Source: Malaya genurostris
Taxonomy: Eukaryota; Arthropoda; Insecta; Diptera; Culicidae
Length of the DNA stretch: 64,000 bases
Reading direction: 5' to 3'
Assembly: GCF_030247185.1 (NCBI RefSeq)
Contig: NC_080572.1
Coordinates: 170,568,975 to 170,632,974, forward strand
Shown here: positions 12,305 through 25,372 of the stretch, piece after piece
How positions within the stretch are numbered: the stretch's first letter is position 1
How the letters are laid out: each line of letters starts with the position of its first letter
The notes under the pieces: generated by a model
Told to the model about the DNA's origin: nothing
The model's input: the letters and a program-made list of their open reading frames with translations, nothing else
The model's database searches: none
Position numbers and translations under genes: made by a program

Positions 12305-13285
12305 GTGTGTGTGTTTTACATGTTTTCGACTTTTTCATTAATCTATCGACCGAGTTTTGATGTGGTCGTATAAGCAACGGGGGTTTAAGCAAGCCTGATA
12401 TAACAACCATGTTCGAAACTGACTCGATTTTCAGTTCAACAACGTTAAAACTAGGTTCGAAACTAGCTTCAAGCAAACGGTATGGCAGCAGTTACAATGG
12501 AAACTGAGTTTGGCACCAAGCGAAAACGACAATAGTTTTCTAGTTATTTTTCTTCATTCTGGTTACTACGTAACCAGGGGTTTTGGTGTATGTGACAAAT
12601 AATGTCACTCGATTTTCTCAGAGATGGCCAAACCGGTTTTCACAAACTCAGATTCAAATGAAAGGTCTTACGGTCCCATAGATCGCTATTGAATATTATC
12701 CCGATCCGACTTCCGGTTCCGGAATTACAGGGTGATATGCACCAAAAGAATGTCACTCACTTTTCTTAGAAATGGCGGGATCGATTTTCACAGACTTAGA
12801 TTCAAAGGAAAGGTCTTATGGTCCCATAGATCGCTATTGAATTTTATCTCGATCCGACTTCCGGTTCCGGAATTCCAAGGCCATATATGCAAATCTATGA
12901 GAAAATGCGCATTCAATTTTCTCGGCAATTTCTCAACCGATTTGCACATTTTTATAAAATTTACTGGTAAATTCATCTAGTGGGCAGATCTTGTTAGTTG
13001 GTGGATATAGAAATCTACTTTGGGACTACTAGTGCCCGGTTTCCACTTCCGAACGCAACGGTAAGAGGAAAGAAAGCTCCAAAAACGGAACTCACTCCGA
13101 TTTCTCAGCCACGGTTAAAGCTCTCAGTGTCTCTAAAGACACTGTGCAATTTCATCTAGACCCGACTTCCGGTTCCAAAATTATATTATATCAAAACTTT
13201 CAAACTGTCATACAAAATTATGCAAAATCGGTGCGCATGGGTACGTGATGGTTCGGAAGAAGAAGAAAACGCACCTGCCTAGCAC

Positions 13286-13523
13286 CATAAATCAAATAAA
13301 CATAGATTTCCGACTGTACGGTGACACTAACAGCACCTCTAGTGAGAAACGGGTGTACTTTTTTCCATTAGCTACTGTGGTTTTGTTAAATGCGCAGGCA
13401 ACTTTATGCATGCATTTTAGGAGCATTTACGCACCCATTCTCCACCAGACGGTGCTTTTGCTGTCACGGGTTTCTCAACTACATTAGTATTGCACTGGGA
13501 AATCTATGTTTATTTAATTTATG
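13286..13523. mobile_element. 238-bp MITE nested in the modular repeat
   Basis: Inverted ends of 26 bp with one mismatch: 13286-13311 (contains AAATAAACATAGATTTCC) and 13498-13523. No coding content. Confidence 0.7.
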
Positions 13524-13974
13524 CTAGCACACAGTGTACTTTGTTCTATTTTGTATAGAGTGCAGGGTTGCCACATTTAAATCTATATTAACTTGACATA
13601 GCTGTTTACAAATCGAAAAGGTGATGGTAGTTTTTACCAAAGAAAGTTTTTGATTTTATTCAAGTTTGTAAAAAAATCTTGACAGAATCTTCTAGTGATG
13701 TTTTTGAAAACATAAGTAATATGAGAAAGGCATCATTACACCACTAGGTGGATTAAAAAAGGTTTTTTTTAAATAAATACAATGATCTATGAATACTTTC
13801 CATAGATGGATTGAGAAGAGAAAAAATGTAAGAAAAAACTAAACATTTTTGATTAGTTAGTTTTGTTCATGAAAGAGATTTTCGTCTCTAAAAAAAACAT
13901 TATCATCGATGCCGATGACAATTATATTTTCCATCGGCTCGATCAAATAAATTTATGAGACTACAAGACCTTTC

Positions 13975-14417
13975 ATTTGAGCCTTAGTTAGTGAAAATCG
14001 GTCTAACCATCTCTAAGAAAATTTGACTTATTTGATACATACACACACATATATACATACTACTTTTCTTGGAGATGGCTGGACCGATTTTCTCGAATTT
14101 AGGTTCAATGGAAAGGTCCTGTGGGTTCATACAGAGTTACTGAATTTCATTTGGATCCGTCTTCCGGTTCCGAAAATATAGGGTAAGGTGTGTTAAAAAT
14201 TTTATACCATCACCATCGAAAAATCGTAAAAAAAAATTCGAAATCTGTCTCAAAACCATTACGTTTTTATCAGTAGACGGTCAAACAAACTGATTTTGGT
14301 TATCCTTTCAAGAATCGAAGCAAATTATTTTGAAGGATACCACAGCATTATATATGATAATATGATTTATATGAGAAAGGCATCATTACACAACTAGGTG
14401 GATTAAAACAGGTTTGG
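13975..14417 (+). repeat. Modular repeat, 3' half
   Basis: Modules at 13990-14030 and 14060-14190 (GACCGATTTTCTCGAATTTA...CTTCCGGTTCCGAAAATATA), then the 3' end ATATGAGAAAGGCATCATTA near 14372 and GGTGGATTAAAACAGG. Confidence 0.65.
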
Positions 14418-14426
14418 TATAAAACA

Positions 14427-14573
14427 AATTCTTGGGATTACATTCCTTTTGTGGAATTTGGCCTTTCTGTTTCAACAGAATTCGCAGCCGATTCTTAGTG
14501 TACAGAATCATAGCATGGCTAGTACTTTGGATCCTACTGACACTACGAATCCTTCCAGGTCGGGGACAACTGG
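14427..14573 (-). mobile_element. tRNA-derived SINE, truncated copy
   Basis: Reverse orientation. Contains TTTCAACAGAATTCGCAGCC and ACGAATCCTTCCAGGTCGGG, matching the intact SINE at 38181; the box A half is missing. Confidence 0.65.
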
Positions 14574-14753
14574 TTTGTTTTTGTATAAAACATTCATTAA
14601 AAGCATTACAAAATGTAAATAGCTTCTTTTCTCTAGCATTCCTTACGTGCGGCATCTCACCCTGAGGTGTTGCATCTCATCCGGATTTGCATTGTTTACT
14701 CAAATGTAAACGTCAGGCGCGTACCCAGAAAAAAGGTGGTGGTTTTCATAATA

Positions 14754-14955
14754 TAGGGGAGACCGGGGCTAGATCGGACACTTTTTATAAATTGAAAAAA
14801 ATCATCCATTAAAACTGAGTTTTTACCAAAGTCAAATCTACCGCATCTCTAAGCGCATTCACAAAGTCAATCCATGAATATATTAATTGCAGGGTTATTA
14901 GATATTTAAGCTGTCCGGTTTAATCACGTGTCCGATCTAGACCCTGTCTCCCCTA
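14754..14955. mobile_element. 202-bp MITE with TAGGGGAGACC ends
   Basis: Inverted ends GGGGAGACCGGGGCTAGATC and GATCTAGACCCTGTCTCCCC, flanked by TA. End sequence resembles the larger pogo-like element at 60267-61542. 14960-15509 shows nothing beyond AT-rich sequence. Confidence 0.75.
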
Positions 14956-15509
14956 CCCCCTAACCTACCTAACCTATTTTGAACTATGCACGATCTTTCA
15001 AATATATAAGTACAGTTTTCATTTGCTGAATAGTTTTGAAGAAATGTCGATTTTGAAAAGGCTTTCACTCAGATTTATCATATCACAAATTTCGAATATC
15101 AATTCTCTACATATTATGGTAAACCTTGTTTCACATACATTACACAGCATTACTTTTCGATACATTTTTATTCTTAGAAATAAAATCATTCTCACATCTC
15201 CTAATCGCAAGATATGGGCTGCTTTTCTCACTTTGAAAGGTATATAACTCCTTAAATAAAATACGTATTTTTACAGTGCAATTTGTTATATTTGTATCCT
15301 AAATTTCATATTGAATATTTTCTTATTTTGTTAGATATGTATTATATAATTTATTTTTATGGAATATTTTTACAGAGAAATTTAGAATGAAATTTTGTAT
15401 TTTATTGATAATGGCGGCCATTAGAACAAAATATGAGAATTATAATTTAAGTACTTCATGTTAAGCTTGAAACACTCGTCCTCAAATTTAAAACAGATAC
15501 TTTCTTGTT

Positions 15510-15915
15510 TTATATTATTAATTTATGATTAATACATAGCTTGGTTTTTTCGTTGAAGTGACCACAAAAATATTCTCTAATTGAATTATCATCCATAGAA
15601 ATAGATCGTTGATGTTTGTAAACATCATCATCATCATCGGTAACTGTGGCGGCCAAATCGTAAACTCTCTTTTGTCCCTTTTGGCAGATGAAATAATCGG
15701 ATAAAATAAATATGATTATTGTATAGTTGGTAAATACATACCTCCTTATCCAACAGAGATTTCGGTTTCCCGACAATAACAGGTAGTACGTCTCTTCCTG
15801 TTTCTGCCATTGGGGCATCGAATATCTTTGGATCTGGCTTTGGAGCACTAATCACAAGAGGAATGATACAACCACCGAAAATGACAATTAACGCTACAAC
15901 ACGTTCAACCATCAT
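15510..15915 (-). CDS. Small secreted protein, paralogue family member 1 (two exons)
   Basis: Function is not recognised. Exon 1 is 15915-15742 (58 codons), the intron is 15741-15678 (64 nt, GTATGT...AAAAG, phase 0) and exon 2 is 15677-15510, giving 113 aa. Residues 1-23 form a signal peptide (hydrophobic VVALIVIFGG, then VISAP). The mature part starts with Pro-rich APKPDPKIFDAP and carries block A VLPVIVGKPKSLLDKE immediately before the intron. Exon 2 opens with GQKRVYDLAATVTDDDDDV (block B), followed by a tail with two Cys. Two adjacent ATGs open the frame; the first is used here. A TATA box lies at 16013-16018, about 100 bases upstream. The intron position and both blocks are shared with the genes at 27.7, 49.9 and 56.1 kb. 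The acceptor has a weak pyrimidine tract but is fixed by homology with the other members. The Asp run and the longer tail are peculiar to this copy. Confidence 0.82.
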
Positions 15916-16012
15916 TTTAATTCAGCAGATACTTATGGCCTGTACTTCCAAAACAGTAAGTTCGGGTCGAAAATTCGATGACAAATAATTACTAACATGA
16001 TTTTTTGGAATA

Positions 16013-16018
16013 TTTATA
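16013..16018 (-). promoter_or_regulatory. TATA box of secreted-peptide gene 1
   Basis: TATAAATA on the minus strand about 100 bases upstream of the first ATG (15915). No ACAGTT initiator at the expected spacing, so weaker than the promoters of genes 2-4. Confidence 0.45.
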
Positions 16019-16217
16019 TTCATCCTCGATGAACGGATTTTTTTCCATTACCGGTTATGTCTTACTGATTGACCCTGGTGGGTTTTCCACTTTCTCGTTC
16101 AGCAACGCAAGCTACCAAAAGTCGACATGTGACGCAAAATCTGTGCATTGAAAAATGGACAAACGGTTAAAACATTTCATTCAATCTGTGTTTCATTCTA
16201 AATATTTTCTTCTGTTT

Positions 16218-17060
16218 CTGTTTTTGCCTTTCTCATATAGAAAGGCTATGCAACTACTGTTAAAACCGATGAATGTGAATCAAGGCCCGGAGGGCCGAGC
16301 ATCATATACCATTCGACTCAGTTCGTCGAGTAGGCAAAATGTCTGTGTGTTTATGTATGTGTGTATGTAACAAAAATATACAGTCGATTTAATCGGAAAT
16401 GGCTGAACCGATTTTCACAAACTTAGATTCAAATGAAAGGTATCTTGGTCCCATAGGTTACTATTGAGTTTTACTCGTATCGAACTTCCGGTTCGAGAAT
16501 AACGGGGTAAAATGTATAAACAAATCTAACAAAAGTGCACTCGATTTTCTCAGAGACCGCGCAACCGATTTTCTTCAACTCAGATTCAAATTGAAGACCT
16601 TACAGTCCCATAGCCTGCTATTGAATTGCATATGGATCCGGCTTGCGTTTCCGGAGTTATGGAGTGCAGCATGAACTAAAAAAGTGCACTTGATTAGAAA
16701 ATTCGCTTGGAAAAGACCGCTCACTTCTGGAATTACACGCTATGAGTATAAAAATTTCATTTTCAGGAGCATGTTTTTATACATTCCGATTCCGGAAATA
16801 CCGGATAGTGTGTATGAAATTGCAACCTGTTATATAGAGCGATAATTCTTTTGAATTTGATTCAAAACTGTTTAAATTTATTGGTTATGCGAGTTGCTGA
16901 CCAAACGAACCAATTTATGCTATACCGGTCCCCAGCTCCCGAATCTGGAAGTACCGGAAACAGTGGACGAAAACGGAACCCTTTTTATTTTCTCAGAAAC
17001 AGCTGGGTCGATTTTTACAAACATAGACTCAAATAAAAGGGTCAACGTTTATAAAAATTG
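16218..17060 (+). repeat. Modular repeat, 5' half with several modules
   Basis: Starts GCCTTTCTCATATAGAAAGG, GGCCCGGAGGGCC, AAAATGTCTGTGTG then a short GT-rich tract; modules at 16395-16510 and 16545-16670 (CAACCGATTTTCTTCAACTC). Confidence 0.7.
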
Positions 17061-17257
17061 ACTGGTTTTGATTTCATGGAATGAGCAATTGTTGTATCAA
17101 ATTGATGCAAATCTCAATTAAAAAAAAAACAAATTTAAGAAACCTATAAATATTTCGACTATAGTTTTTTGGCTCATGCTTTATTTTCACAAAAATAACG
17201 AAAATACTTTTAGATAGAACATTTGAAGGGGAAAAAAGAAGCTTATTTTTAACCCCC

Positions 17258-18972
17258 AAAGGGTTTGCTTATAAAAACTGCCCCCAAACAGAAATTGACA
17301 TACGCTGTTTGAAAGGGTTTATATTGGAGATAATTTAACATTTTAACCCTTTAACTGCCATATTGGTGGAGTTAGGGTGGTTCTTCTGATTTTCATTTTA
17401 TTTATTTTTTTCAAAAACCTCTTTAGCAAAAACTCAGGAATATTTTAGGAATTATGGGAAAGCTTTCTGATTTTTTTCAGAAATGTATTTCATGTGAAAA
17501 AAACCTGTTTTAATCAAAATTTTGGAATTTTGCCTTTCTCATATTCGTGTTCGTGTTCGTGTATTCATTCATTTATGACCGCGGAATAGGATACAAGAAA
17601 AGTAATACGTCACCATAAGAAATTAATCAACAGCTGCTTGGAGACCCACCTATCATACGTACAGCTGAAATTGGACAGCTTCGATCGGCAGGGCATGTCA
17701 TCAGGATAACAGACGGCAAACATTTGAAAATGGTTCTTGAATGTGATTCGGAAGGCTCAAGAAAAAGAGAAGCATAGCGAGCAAGGTGGATCGATCAAAT
17801 GGAGGCAAAGAGTGGTCATAGTCTGAGCTGTATGGAGACGACTTCTAGATACATAATAACCGGGCTTGAGCTGATACGTGACAAAAGTACTCCACGAAAC
17901 ACCACAAAAAGACCACTAAGTGCAAGTAAATTCGATGAACTATATTTGCGAAAGCGTTCGAAATTCAATTTTTATACATAGCTCAGTTTCTCGTTCATTC
18001 TTAATTAATACATATTTCGATTAAAGCAATAAAACTGTTCAATAAAGAGGTCCTCTTAAAAAAAACCAAAAACTGAAAATATTAAGTTTAAATAACATGT
18101 TGTTTGTATAGAAAATCGACGATGCGATTTAATATTTTCTTTTTGGGCCTTCGGGACTTGCTGCAGGCGCTTCGACTTCGATTTCTATTTGGTTTATAGT
18201 ATTTCTTAGGACTGCTAATAGCTAACCTCGAAACCTCCAGACTATCCCGCAAGATGTTGAAGTTAGAAACGAACTACAACCGTCCGCTGGCACACATGTT
18301 CACTAATGCATTCCCTACATCATTGTTTGGTAAATCGAGCCAGGCGTGCGGGCGTGTGTGAATAACATAAGGAATAAAATTCTTTTATCATTATTAATTA
18401 CGTCAATACTCAAGCTGTAGATGGAAACGCATGACATTTAGTTCTAATGGCATGTGATATATGATTTAGAACTAAATATCATGCGTCTCCATCGGATGAT
18501 GACAATTTGATGGAGACGCATGGTTTTCCGAATGGTTTATTTTTTTTAAAGTCTGATATTATACCCGTCCACATTTTTTAAAAATCTGAAAAAAATACAG
18601 CGTGAGTATATTACGAATGATTTATTTTTTATGTAAAATCAAGAATGGTACCAAAATTGTAAGTGCGATTCAAAAAAATTCGAAAATTTGGAACATTTTT
18701 CTTCACATGAAATACATTTTGAAAAATTCTGAATAAAATCAGAAAGGTTTCCAATAATTCCTAAAATATTCCTGATTTTTTTCGATTTTTTTGCTAAAGA
18801 GGTTTTTGAAAAATTCAAATGAAATGAAAATCAGAAGAACCACCCTAACTTCACCTATATGGCAATTAAAGGGTTAAAATTTTGGGAAAATCATCTCCAA
18901 TATAAACCCTTTCAAACAGCGTATATTAATTTTTTCTGTTTGGGGCAGTTTTTATAAGCAAACCCGGCTACA
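17258..18972. mobile_element. Long-inverted-repeat element carrying a retrotransposon fragment (copy 1)
   Basis: The arms 17258-17507 and 18700-18972 are reverse complements (shared CCACCCTAACT, CTTTTATTTCAAAC-like and GCAGTTTTTATAAGCA segments); the right end carries AACCCGGCTACACCCTT. The interior has smaller hairpins (CATGCGTCTCCATC) and a piece of RT C-terminus at 17629-17815. A fragment of the modular repeat sits at 17503-17560. A second copy is at 29092-30632. Confidence 0.7.
17629..17815 (+). pseudogene. Non-LTR retrotransposon C-terminal fragment
   Basis: Reads LLGDPPIIRTAEIGQLRSAG, HVIRITDGKHLKMVLE and, after a stop, RARWIDQME. Same architecture as GRLRWAGHVVRM...RARWIDQIE in the RT at 7041-8225 but from another family. 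Confidence 0.7.
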
Positions 18973-19370
18973 CCCTTCATGCAAGGTGCACATACCCATT
19001 TTCAAAGTTATTTTTTGTTTCGTCTTTGACTCATCAGGGCGTAGCAGTTTATGTTGAGCTTGGTTTTTTTTCTTAGTAGGGTAACGGTACCCCCATTCAT
19101 CTCAGCTTCGTAGCTCAAAAAGATGAAATATGGTGCATTCCGAGCGTATTCGCTAAAGTAATAACACCAGTATTATGAACAATTATGCCGTAATCTGGTT
19201 TCTTAGAGCCAAAACAAAGATATTCCATCCGATTTTATCATAATTTATTCAATTTTATTCTTTTATTCGTTTGGAGTCAGCTTAGGTAATTGCCTTCTGT
19301 GGGAAATTTATCAAAAGCAATATTCTGTTTTAGATTTTTTGTTATCACCATCCGAAAAAAGTCAATTTTT

Positions 19371-19740
19371 ACCTTTTTGCCTTTCTCATATAGAAAGGCT
19401 ATGCAATCACCATGAAAATCGACTTTTTAACCGAGGTCGAGAGGCCCAAGTAACAATTCGCAACTAGGGTAACAGAGGTATTTTGGTCACTTCATATATT
19501 TTGGTCCACCTAACAAACTTTATGGATTTAATCGATGTTAGGTAACCCATGTTTCATCAATTTGAATCAAATCAAATCACATTAAATTACCTATTGCGGA
19601 AGGAGTTTTCGAAGATATTACAACATTTGATGGATATTTTTACTAAGTGGGCCAAAATAAAATCAATCCTAAAATGGGCCAAAATACCTCTGTTACCCTA
19701 GTTCTGATACGACAAAGTCCAAACTATGTTGCAACAAGAG
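19371..19740 (+). repeat. Modular repeat fragment with nested MITE
   Basis: Begins GCCTTTCTCATATAGAAAGG, CGACTTTTTAACCGAGG; broken by the MITE at 19464-19701. Confidence 0.55.
19464..19701. mobile_element. MITE, TAGGGTAACAGAGG family (copy 1)
   Basis: Inverted ends TAGGGTAACAGAGGTATTTT and AAAATACCTCTGTTACCCTA. Second copy at 57729-57952. Confidence 0.8.
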
Positions 19741-19750
19741 CACGAATATG

Positions 19751-20690
<940 letters not shown>

Positions 20691-22860
20691 ATCACTGATT
20701 ACAAATAGGCTACGCAAATGTCAAGCACTAGTTTGGAATAATGATGCTGACTGTGTGACATAAACACTGAAGCATGCTTTTGTGAATTACTCGAATCAAT
20801 CTGAATCAATTAGTGACAAAATTAGTATCCAAAATTATTTAATAAAAAGAATTTTTGAGACAACTAAAAAAATCTTACTTTTGCTAATTTAGATTTTCTA
20901 ATTCTAGTTCCCTTAATAATAATAAAATATTTATTGAAATGGCTTTTTTTTAGTTGTATTCACCGATTAAACGTGCTGTCATTTCTTAGCTAAGGCACAC
21001 TTCATATCCATTCAACTAATTTAACACCGTTAACACCGTAATGACTACTAGCCACTAGATGGCACACTACCACCGTAAAAAGTTTCAGTCGCGGTTGTCT
21101 TTTCTATATTGGCAGGTATAAATACGAAGTTGTATTAGAGAAAAAGACATAAGCGAAACATGAACTTCTTTTTGAAAATTTTACTTCTAAATCGCTGTTT
21201 TCTTCATTCGACTTCGCGAAATCGACTCTCTCACTGAAAACTTTGAGCACTCGGAAAACAAAAACCGAATACAAGTAGTACACCGGACGGCGTAGCCCGG
21301 AATGTTAGAAGATACAAAAAACATCATTTGACGTGTACAATTAGAGTGCAACTTTCGAAACTCACTCCACTGTTCCGTGTAAGAACATTATTACCCACAA
21401 TCGCTTCAAATGCGCACAAATTCTGAATAAATACACTTTCCACTAACAGTTTACGTCATTTTCACATAACGGTTTAGAAATTTATGTATGGCTATATCGT
21501 AAAATATGCGAAAAACATCTAAACAATTTGCAAGCAGTTTCAACAAGACTGTCCTTTTTAGTTTTTTAATGGATTGTTTTGCTTTGACACTTCTCATGAG
21601 TTTTTGGCTAATAAACTTGTTGATAAAACCAATTTCATTTTTGTTTTCTTTGTGCTGTCCTTCAGTAATGACAGTGATAAATAAATAGAAACAAATTTTC
21701 TGATTTTAATAACGAAATTAGTTGTCAATGAGAATTTCGTGTTGGATTGAAATATTGCTGGTTTGTGTCCAGAATATTCGCCAACTAAATACATTCTCTA
21801 AAAATAAGAGTTTTTTCAGCAAAGTAAATTCTCAATTTTAACTAATTTTATAGTTATTTTGGAAATTTTGTTGTTAAAATCAACTAATACAAAAACAGTA
21901 ATACGAATTAGGCGCAGAGCTAATTTCGGTCGTTCCGTGTGGTGACAGCAATGTTTCATCATAACATAACTAGTTACTAGAAATAGTTATTTAGGTTTCC
22001 AATAATAACATCTTTGTGTCATATTGAATTAAATATAATTTATAAGCTATCGTTACTTAATCAAAACATATCTTCCTTCACAACAATGCTTCTAGCTACT
22101 AGTTGAAAATAAGTTTATTTGACTTCAATAGTAGCAACCCGTAACTAGTTTTGATACCACTTAACCCAACTGTGTTGCGACAAGAGCACGAACATGTTTT
22201 TTATCATTTAGGGGTTAGCCAATGTTTTTTATGTTATACTGGTTAAAACAAGGTGACAGCAGTGTTTCTTTATAACGTAAACATTGAACCAACTATCATT
22301 TGTAAGTTATCGTTACTTGATTCTACCATATCTTTAACCACAGCTATGTTTTTAGCTACTAGTTGAAAAAAGGTTTATTTTCCGTTGCGAAACCATTATA
22401 AATACGTTAACGTATATGTGAATCGTTACTGTGAATTGATATAGCAATAACTTAGATATTATAAGATTATAACATATAATTTCTTCATTGATTCAGATAG
22501 TAGGTTTTTCCAACGTTATGATAACGAATATGCAAACAAAACAACCTTTGTTGGCTTGAATATGGCGAGCACAATATAGAGTCTCAAGAAGTGTATGAAA
22601 CATAAATAAAACCAGGATATTACTTTTTCCAAAACTACTTTTTGCCGAAAATAGCGAAAGGCAGAATAGTCATTTTTGTTCTATGCACTGTCATAAATAC
22701 GAAGAAAATAATATAGGGATTGAACATCGATTGTGATAATTCTATAATTCTCATGATATATGAATTTAAAATGATTAGAAATCACTCTACTTCGAATAAT
22801 TGCGAGCATTCTGAACATAGGGTTATTTTGTTGTTTATTTTTATGAATTAAAGTTCATAC
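20691..22860. other. No gene seen; degenerate direct repeats
   Basis: AT-rich. 21948-22120 and 22248-22385 are diverged direct repeats (GCTACTAGTTGAAAA, AAGCTATCGTTACTT / AAGTTATCGTTACTT). No coding signal. Confidence 0.5.
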
Positions 22861-22869
22861 TGTCTTTAA

Positions 22870-23037
22870 AGCTACTGTGAAATTTCATCCGGATCCGACT
22901 TCCAGTTCCGCAGTTACAGAGCGATAAGTGTCAAAGTTTTCAAATCGCCATATAGAGTGACGTACAACACCGAAAGAAGAAGAAAACACAAAACGAACAA
23001 TGCGTGCTTTGTTCTATTTCGTACACGTTGTGTAGTC

Positions 23038-23099
<62 letters not shown>

Positions 23100-23106
23100 C
23101 AACAAC

Positions 23107-23176
<70 letters not shown>

Positions 23177-23640
23177 GTAATAATAAAAATAATAATAATA
23201 TTAAAAATAATAATAATGCTACTACATGATTCATGCTGTTTAGCTTGACTTACATAAGCAGAAGTAACAGAAACGCAGGTTCGTTCAGTTTGTTAGATTT
23301 CGTTTAATTGGTTTAATCGAAATAGAGCATGTGATAGTAAGTATAGGTTTAACTACCTTCAAAACTGTTCCAATTTATAAGTCATATATATTGGTAGCAA
23401 AAGAACCAACTTCGGCTATTTCGTTCATCTGAATCCAGTTTCGGAAGAACTGGAAACAGTGATTAAAAACTGCAAAAAGGATCTCACTCACTTGTCTTGG
23501 AGATGGCAAAATCGATTTTCACAAACTTATAGGTTCAAAAGAAAAGTCTTACAGTTTCATACGGAATTCCTCAATTTGTTGTGGATACTACTTTTGGTTC
23601 CGGAACTACAGGGTAAACAGGATTTTTAGAGTTTCTGAGA
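22870..23640 (+). repeat. Scattered modules of the modular repeat
   Basis: CATCCGGATCCGACTTCCAG near 22888, GATTTTCACAAACTTATAGG near 23514. More decayed modules continue at 24320-24960. Confidence 0.5.
23038..23219. repeat. (AAT)n microsatellite with an AAC block
   Basis: About 180 bp of AAT units, with an AACAACAAC block at 23096-23107 and a few point variants at the right end. Confidence 0.95.
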
Positions 23641-25211
23641 TTAGGTCCGAACAAATTTTCTTATTTCTATTCAATAAACAGTTGTTTTTGCGAATTTCAC
23701 GATGTAACCGATTTTTCGCTAAGTGTTTTTGTTTTGTAGCATTAGTATCTACGAACTTGACCGTGAAATATTTCGTCAATTTTCGAAATTTTTATACTAT
23801 TTTTAGTTACATAAATATTTATATAACTTTTTTTGTAATGCTTCCTGAAACTTAAGTTCTTTTTCGAATTTCACGAAGTTTTGCAAATAGGCAAACAACT
23901 ATTTTTGTCAAAGAATGAAGAAAAAATTGTTTAAACATGTTCAATTTTTGTTTTTATTTACTTACTTCAATTTTTGTTTTTATTTACTTACTTCAATTTT
24001 ACTAAAGTTTTATTTAAAGAAATCACAATAAAAGTAGCTTTTTCGCGCGAGTTTTGTTTCTTTTAAATGTTAAAATGCTGCAAATATGATTGGTTTTCAT
24101 GATCAGCAAAAAAAAATTGTGCTTAAATAGGGTTTTTTAAATACTGGTTTGGACAAGTAGGTATAGAATATGACACTTTTTCCAAAACTTAGCGAAAAAT
24201 CGGTTACCTAGTGAAAAATTAGCAACTGAATCAATTATTAGTGAATCAACTTTCGAATCGATATGACGATCAGTTTTTCAAGATTACCAAATGTCAGTTT
24301 GTAGGTGTTTGTTTGCAGGCAACATGAAGTCACTTTTCTCGAAGTTGGCTGGACGAATTTTCACAAACTTAGTTTCAAATGAAATATATCTTAATCTTAT
24401 AACCTGCTATTTAATTTCACCTACATCAATTTTCTCAAAGACTTCTTAACCAATTAGATTCAAATGAAAGTCCCATCTACAAACTTTATATGAAAAGAAA
24501 TTACTGGAGGATATGCGGTACGAAATTAAAATAATGACACTCATTATTCACGTGGATGGCTGAACTGATTTTCACCATCTGATATTAAAATGAAAGGTCT
24601 TAAAATCACATAAAGCTTCATGCTCAATGCATGCTAAAACTTTCCATTTCACATAAATTAATCGAGTTTATCGACTTGGCAGATTTTGATAGTCGATAAC
24701 CAAATAAACTTATTTCAGTTTTAAAGACATTCGATTTTCGATCCTGAAAGGAACCCAACAATTTAATTTGGAACGCAATACGATTTCTCAAAGATGGCTA
24801 CACTAAATTTCATAAATTTCGAATCAAATAAAACTCCCTTAACTGACTTCGGTTCGTTTCCCGAAGAAGGAATTTCATGAACGAAAATTCATATAAGAAG
24901 ACTTATAAAATTGGTGAAATTTATCCAATTACGACTTCCGATTAAAGAATTGTAGGGTAATGGGCAGGGTAATGATTTTTTCAAATTCAAACCGTCATGG
25001 AAGATAAAGATACCCAAAAAATTTCAAAGTTGGGCTCAAAACTATTCAAATTTAATCGTCATAATAATTCATCGCCATATGAACCGTTTGAAGTCATCCC
25101 TGAATACCAATTCTGGAAGTACCAAAAATAATGACCAAAAAGCACGGGGAGAGTCGCTTAACACAAACTATATTGTGCTTCTAAAAAAACACGTGATATA
25201 CTGTGAGTCTA

Positions 25212-25372
25212 ATGGCGTTTTTCATTGAGAAACACTGTTGGCGTGGATTGCTCTGGTTTTGCACTTTCGAGCAGAAATGGCAATGAAACACCGTCAAAAT
25301 ATTGCATTTCTGCTCGAAAGAGCAAAATCAGAGCAATCCACGCCACCAGTGTTTTTCAATGAAAAACGGCAT
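25212..25372. mobile_element. 161-bp near-perfect hairpin MITE
   Basis: ATGGCGTTTTTCATTG and GGCGTGGATTGCTCTG on the left match CAGAGCAATCCACGCC and CAATGAAAAACGGCAT on the right; the arms run about 65 bp to an inner GAGCAGAAATG / CATTTCTGCTC pair. Confidence 0.8.

Larger units (their letters stand above)
12146..13768 (+). repeat. Modular repeat (CTTTCTCATAT family), long copy
   Basis: 5' end GCCTTTCTCATATAGATAGG and GGCCCGGAGGGCC core, then AAAATGTCTGTCTG leading into a CT tract (12272-12302), then at least three degenerate ~120-bp modules (ATTTTCACAAACTCAGATTC...GACTTCCGGTTCCGGAATT). The 3' end ATATGAGAAAGGCATCATTA with GGTGGATTAAAA is near 13720-13760. It is interrupted by a MITE at 13286-13523. 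Confidence 0.75.

Noticed and set aside
22914..23234. Poly-Leu and poly-Asn frames
   Set aside because: Translation of the AAT microsatellite on either strand.
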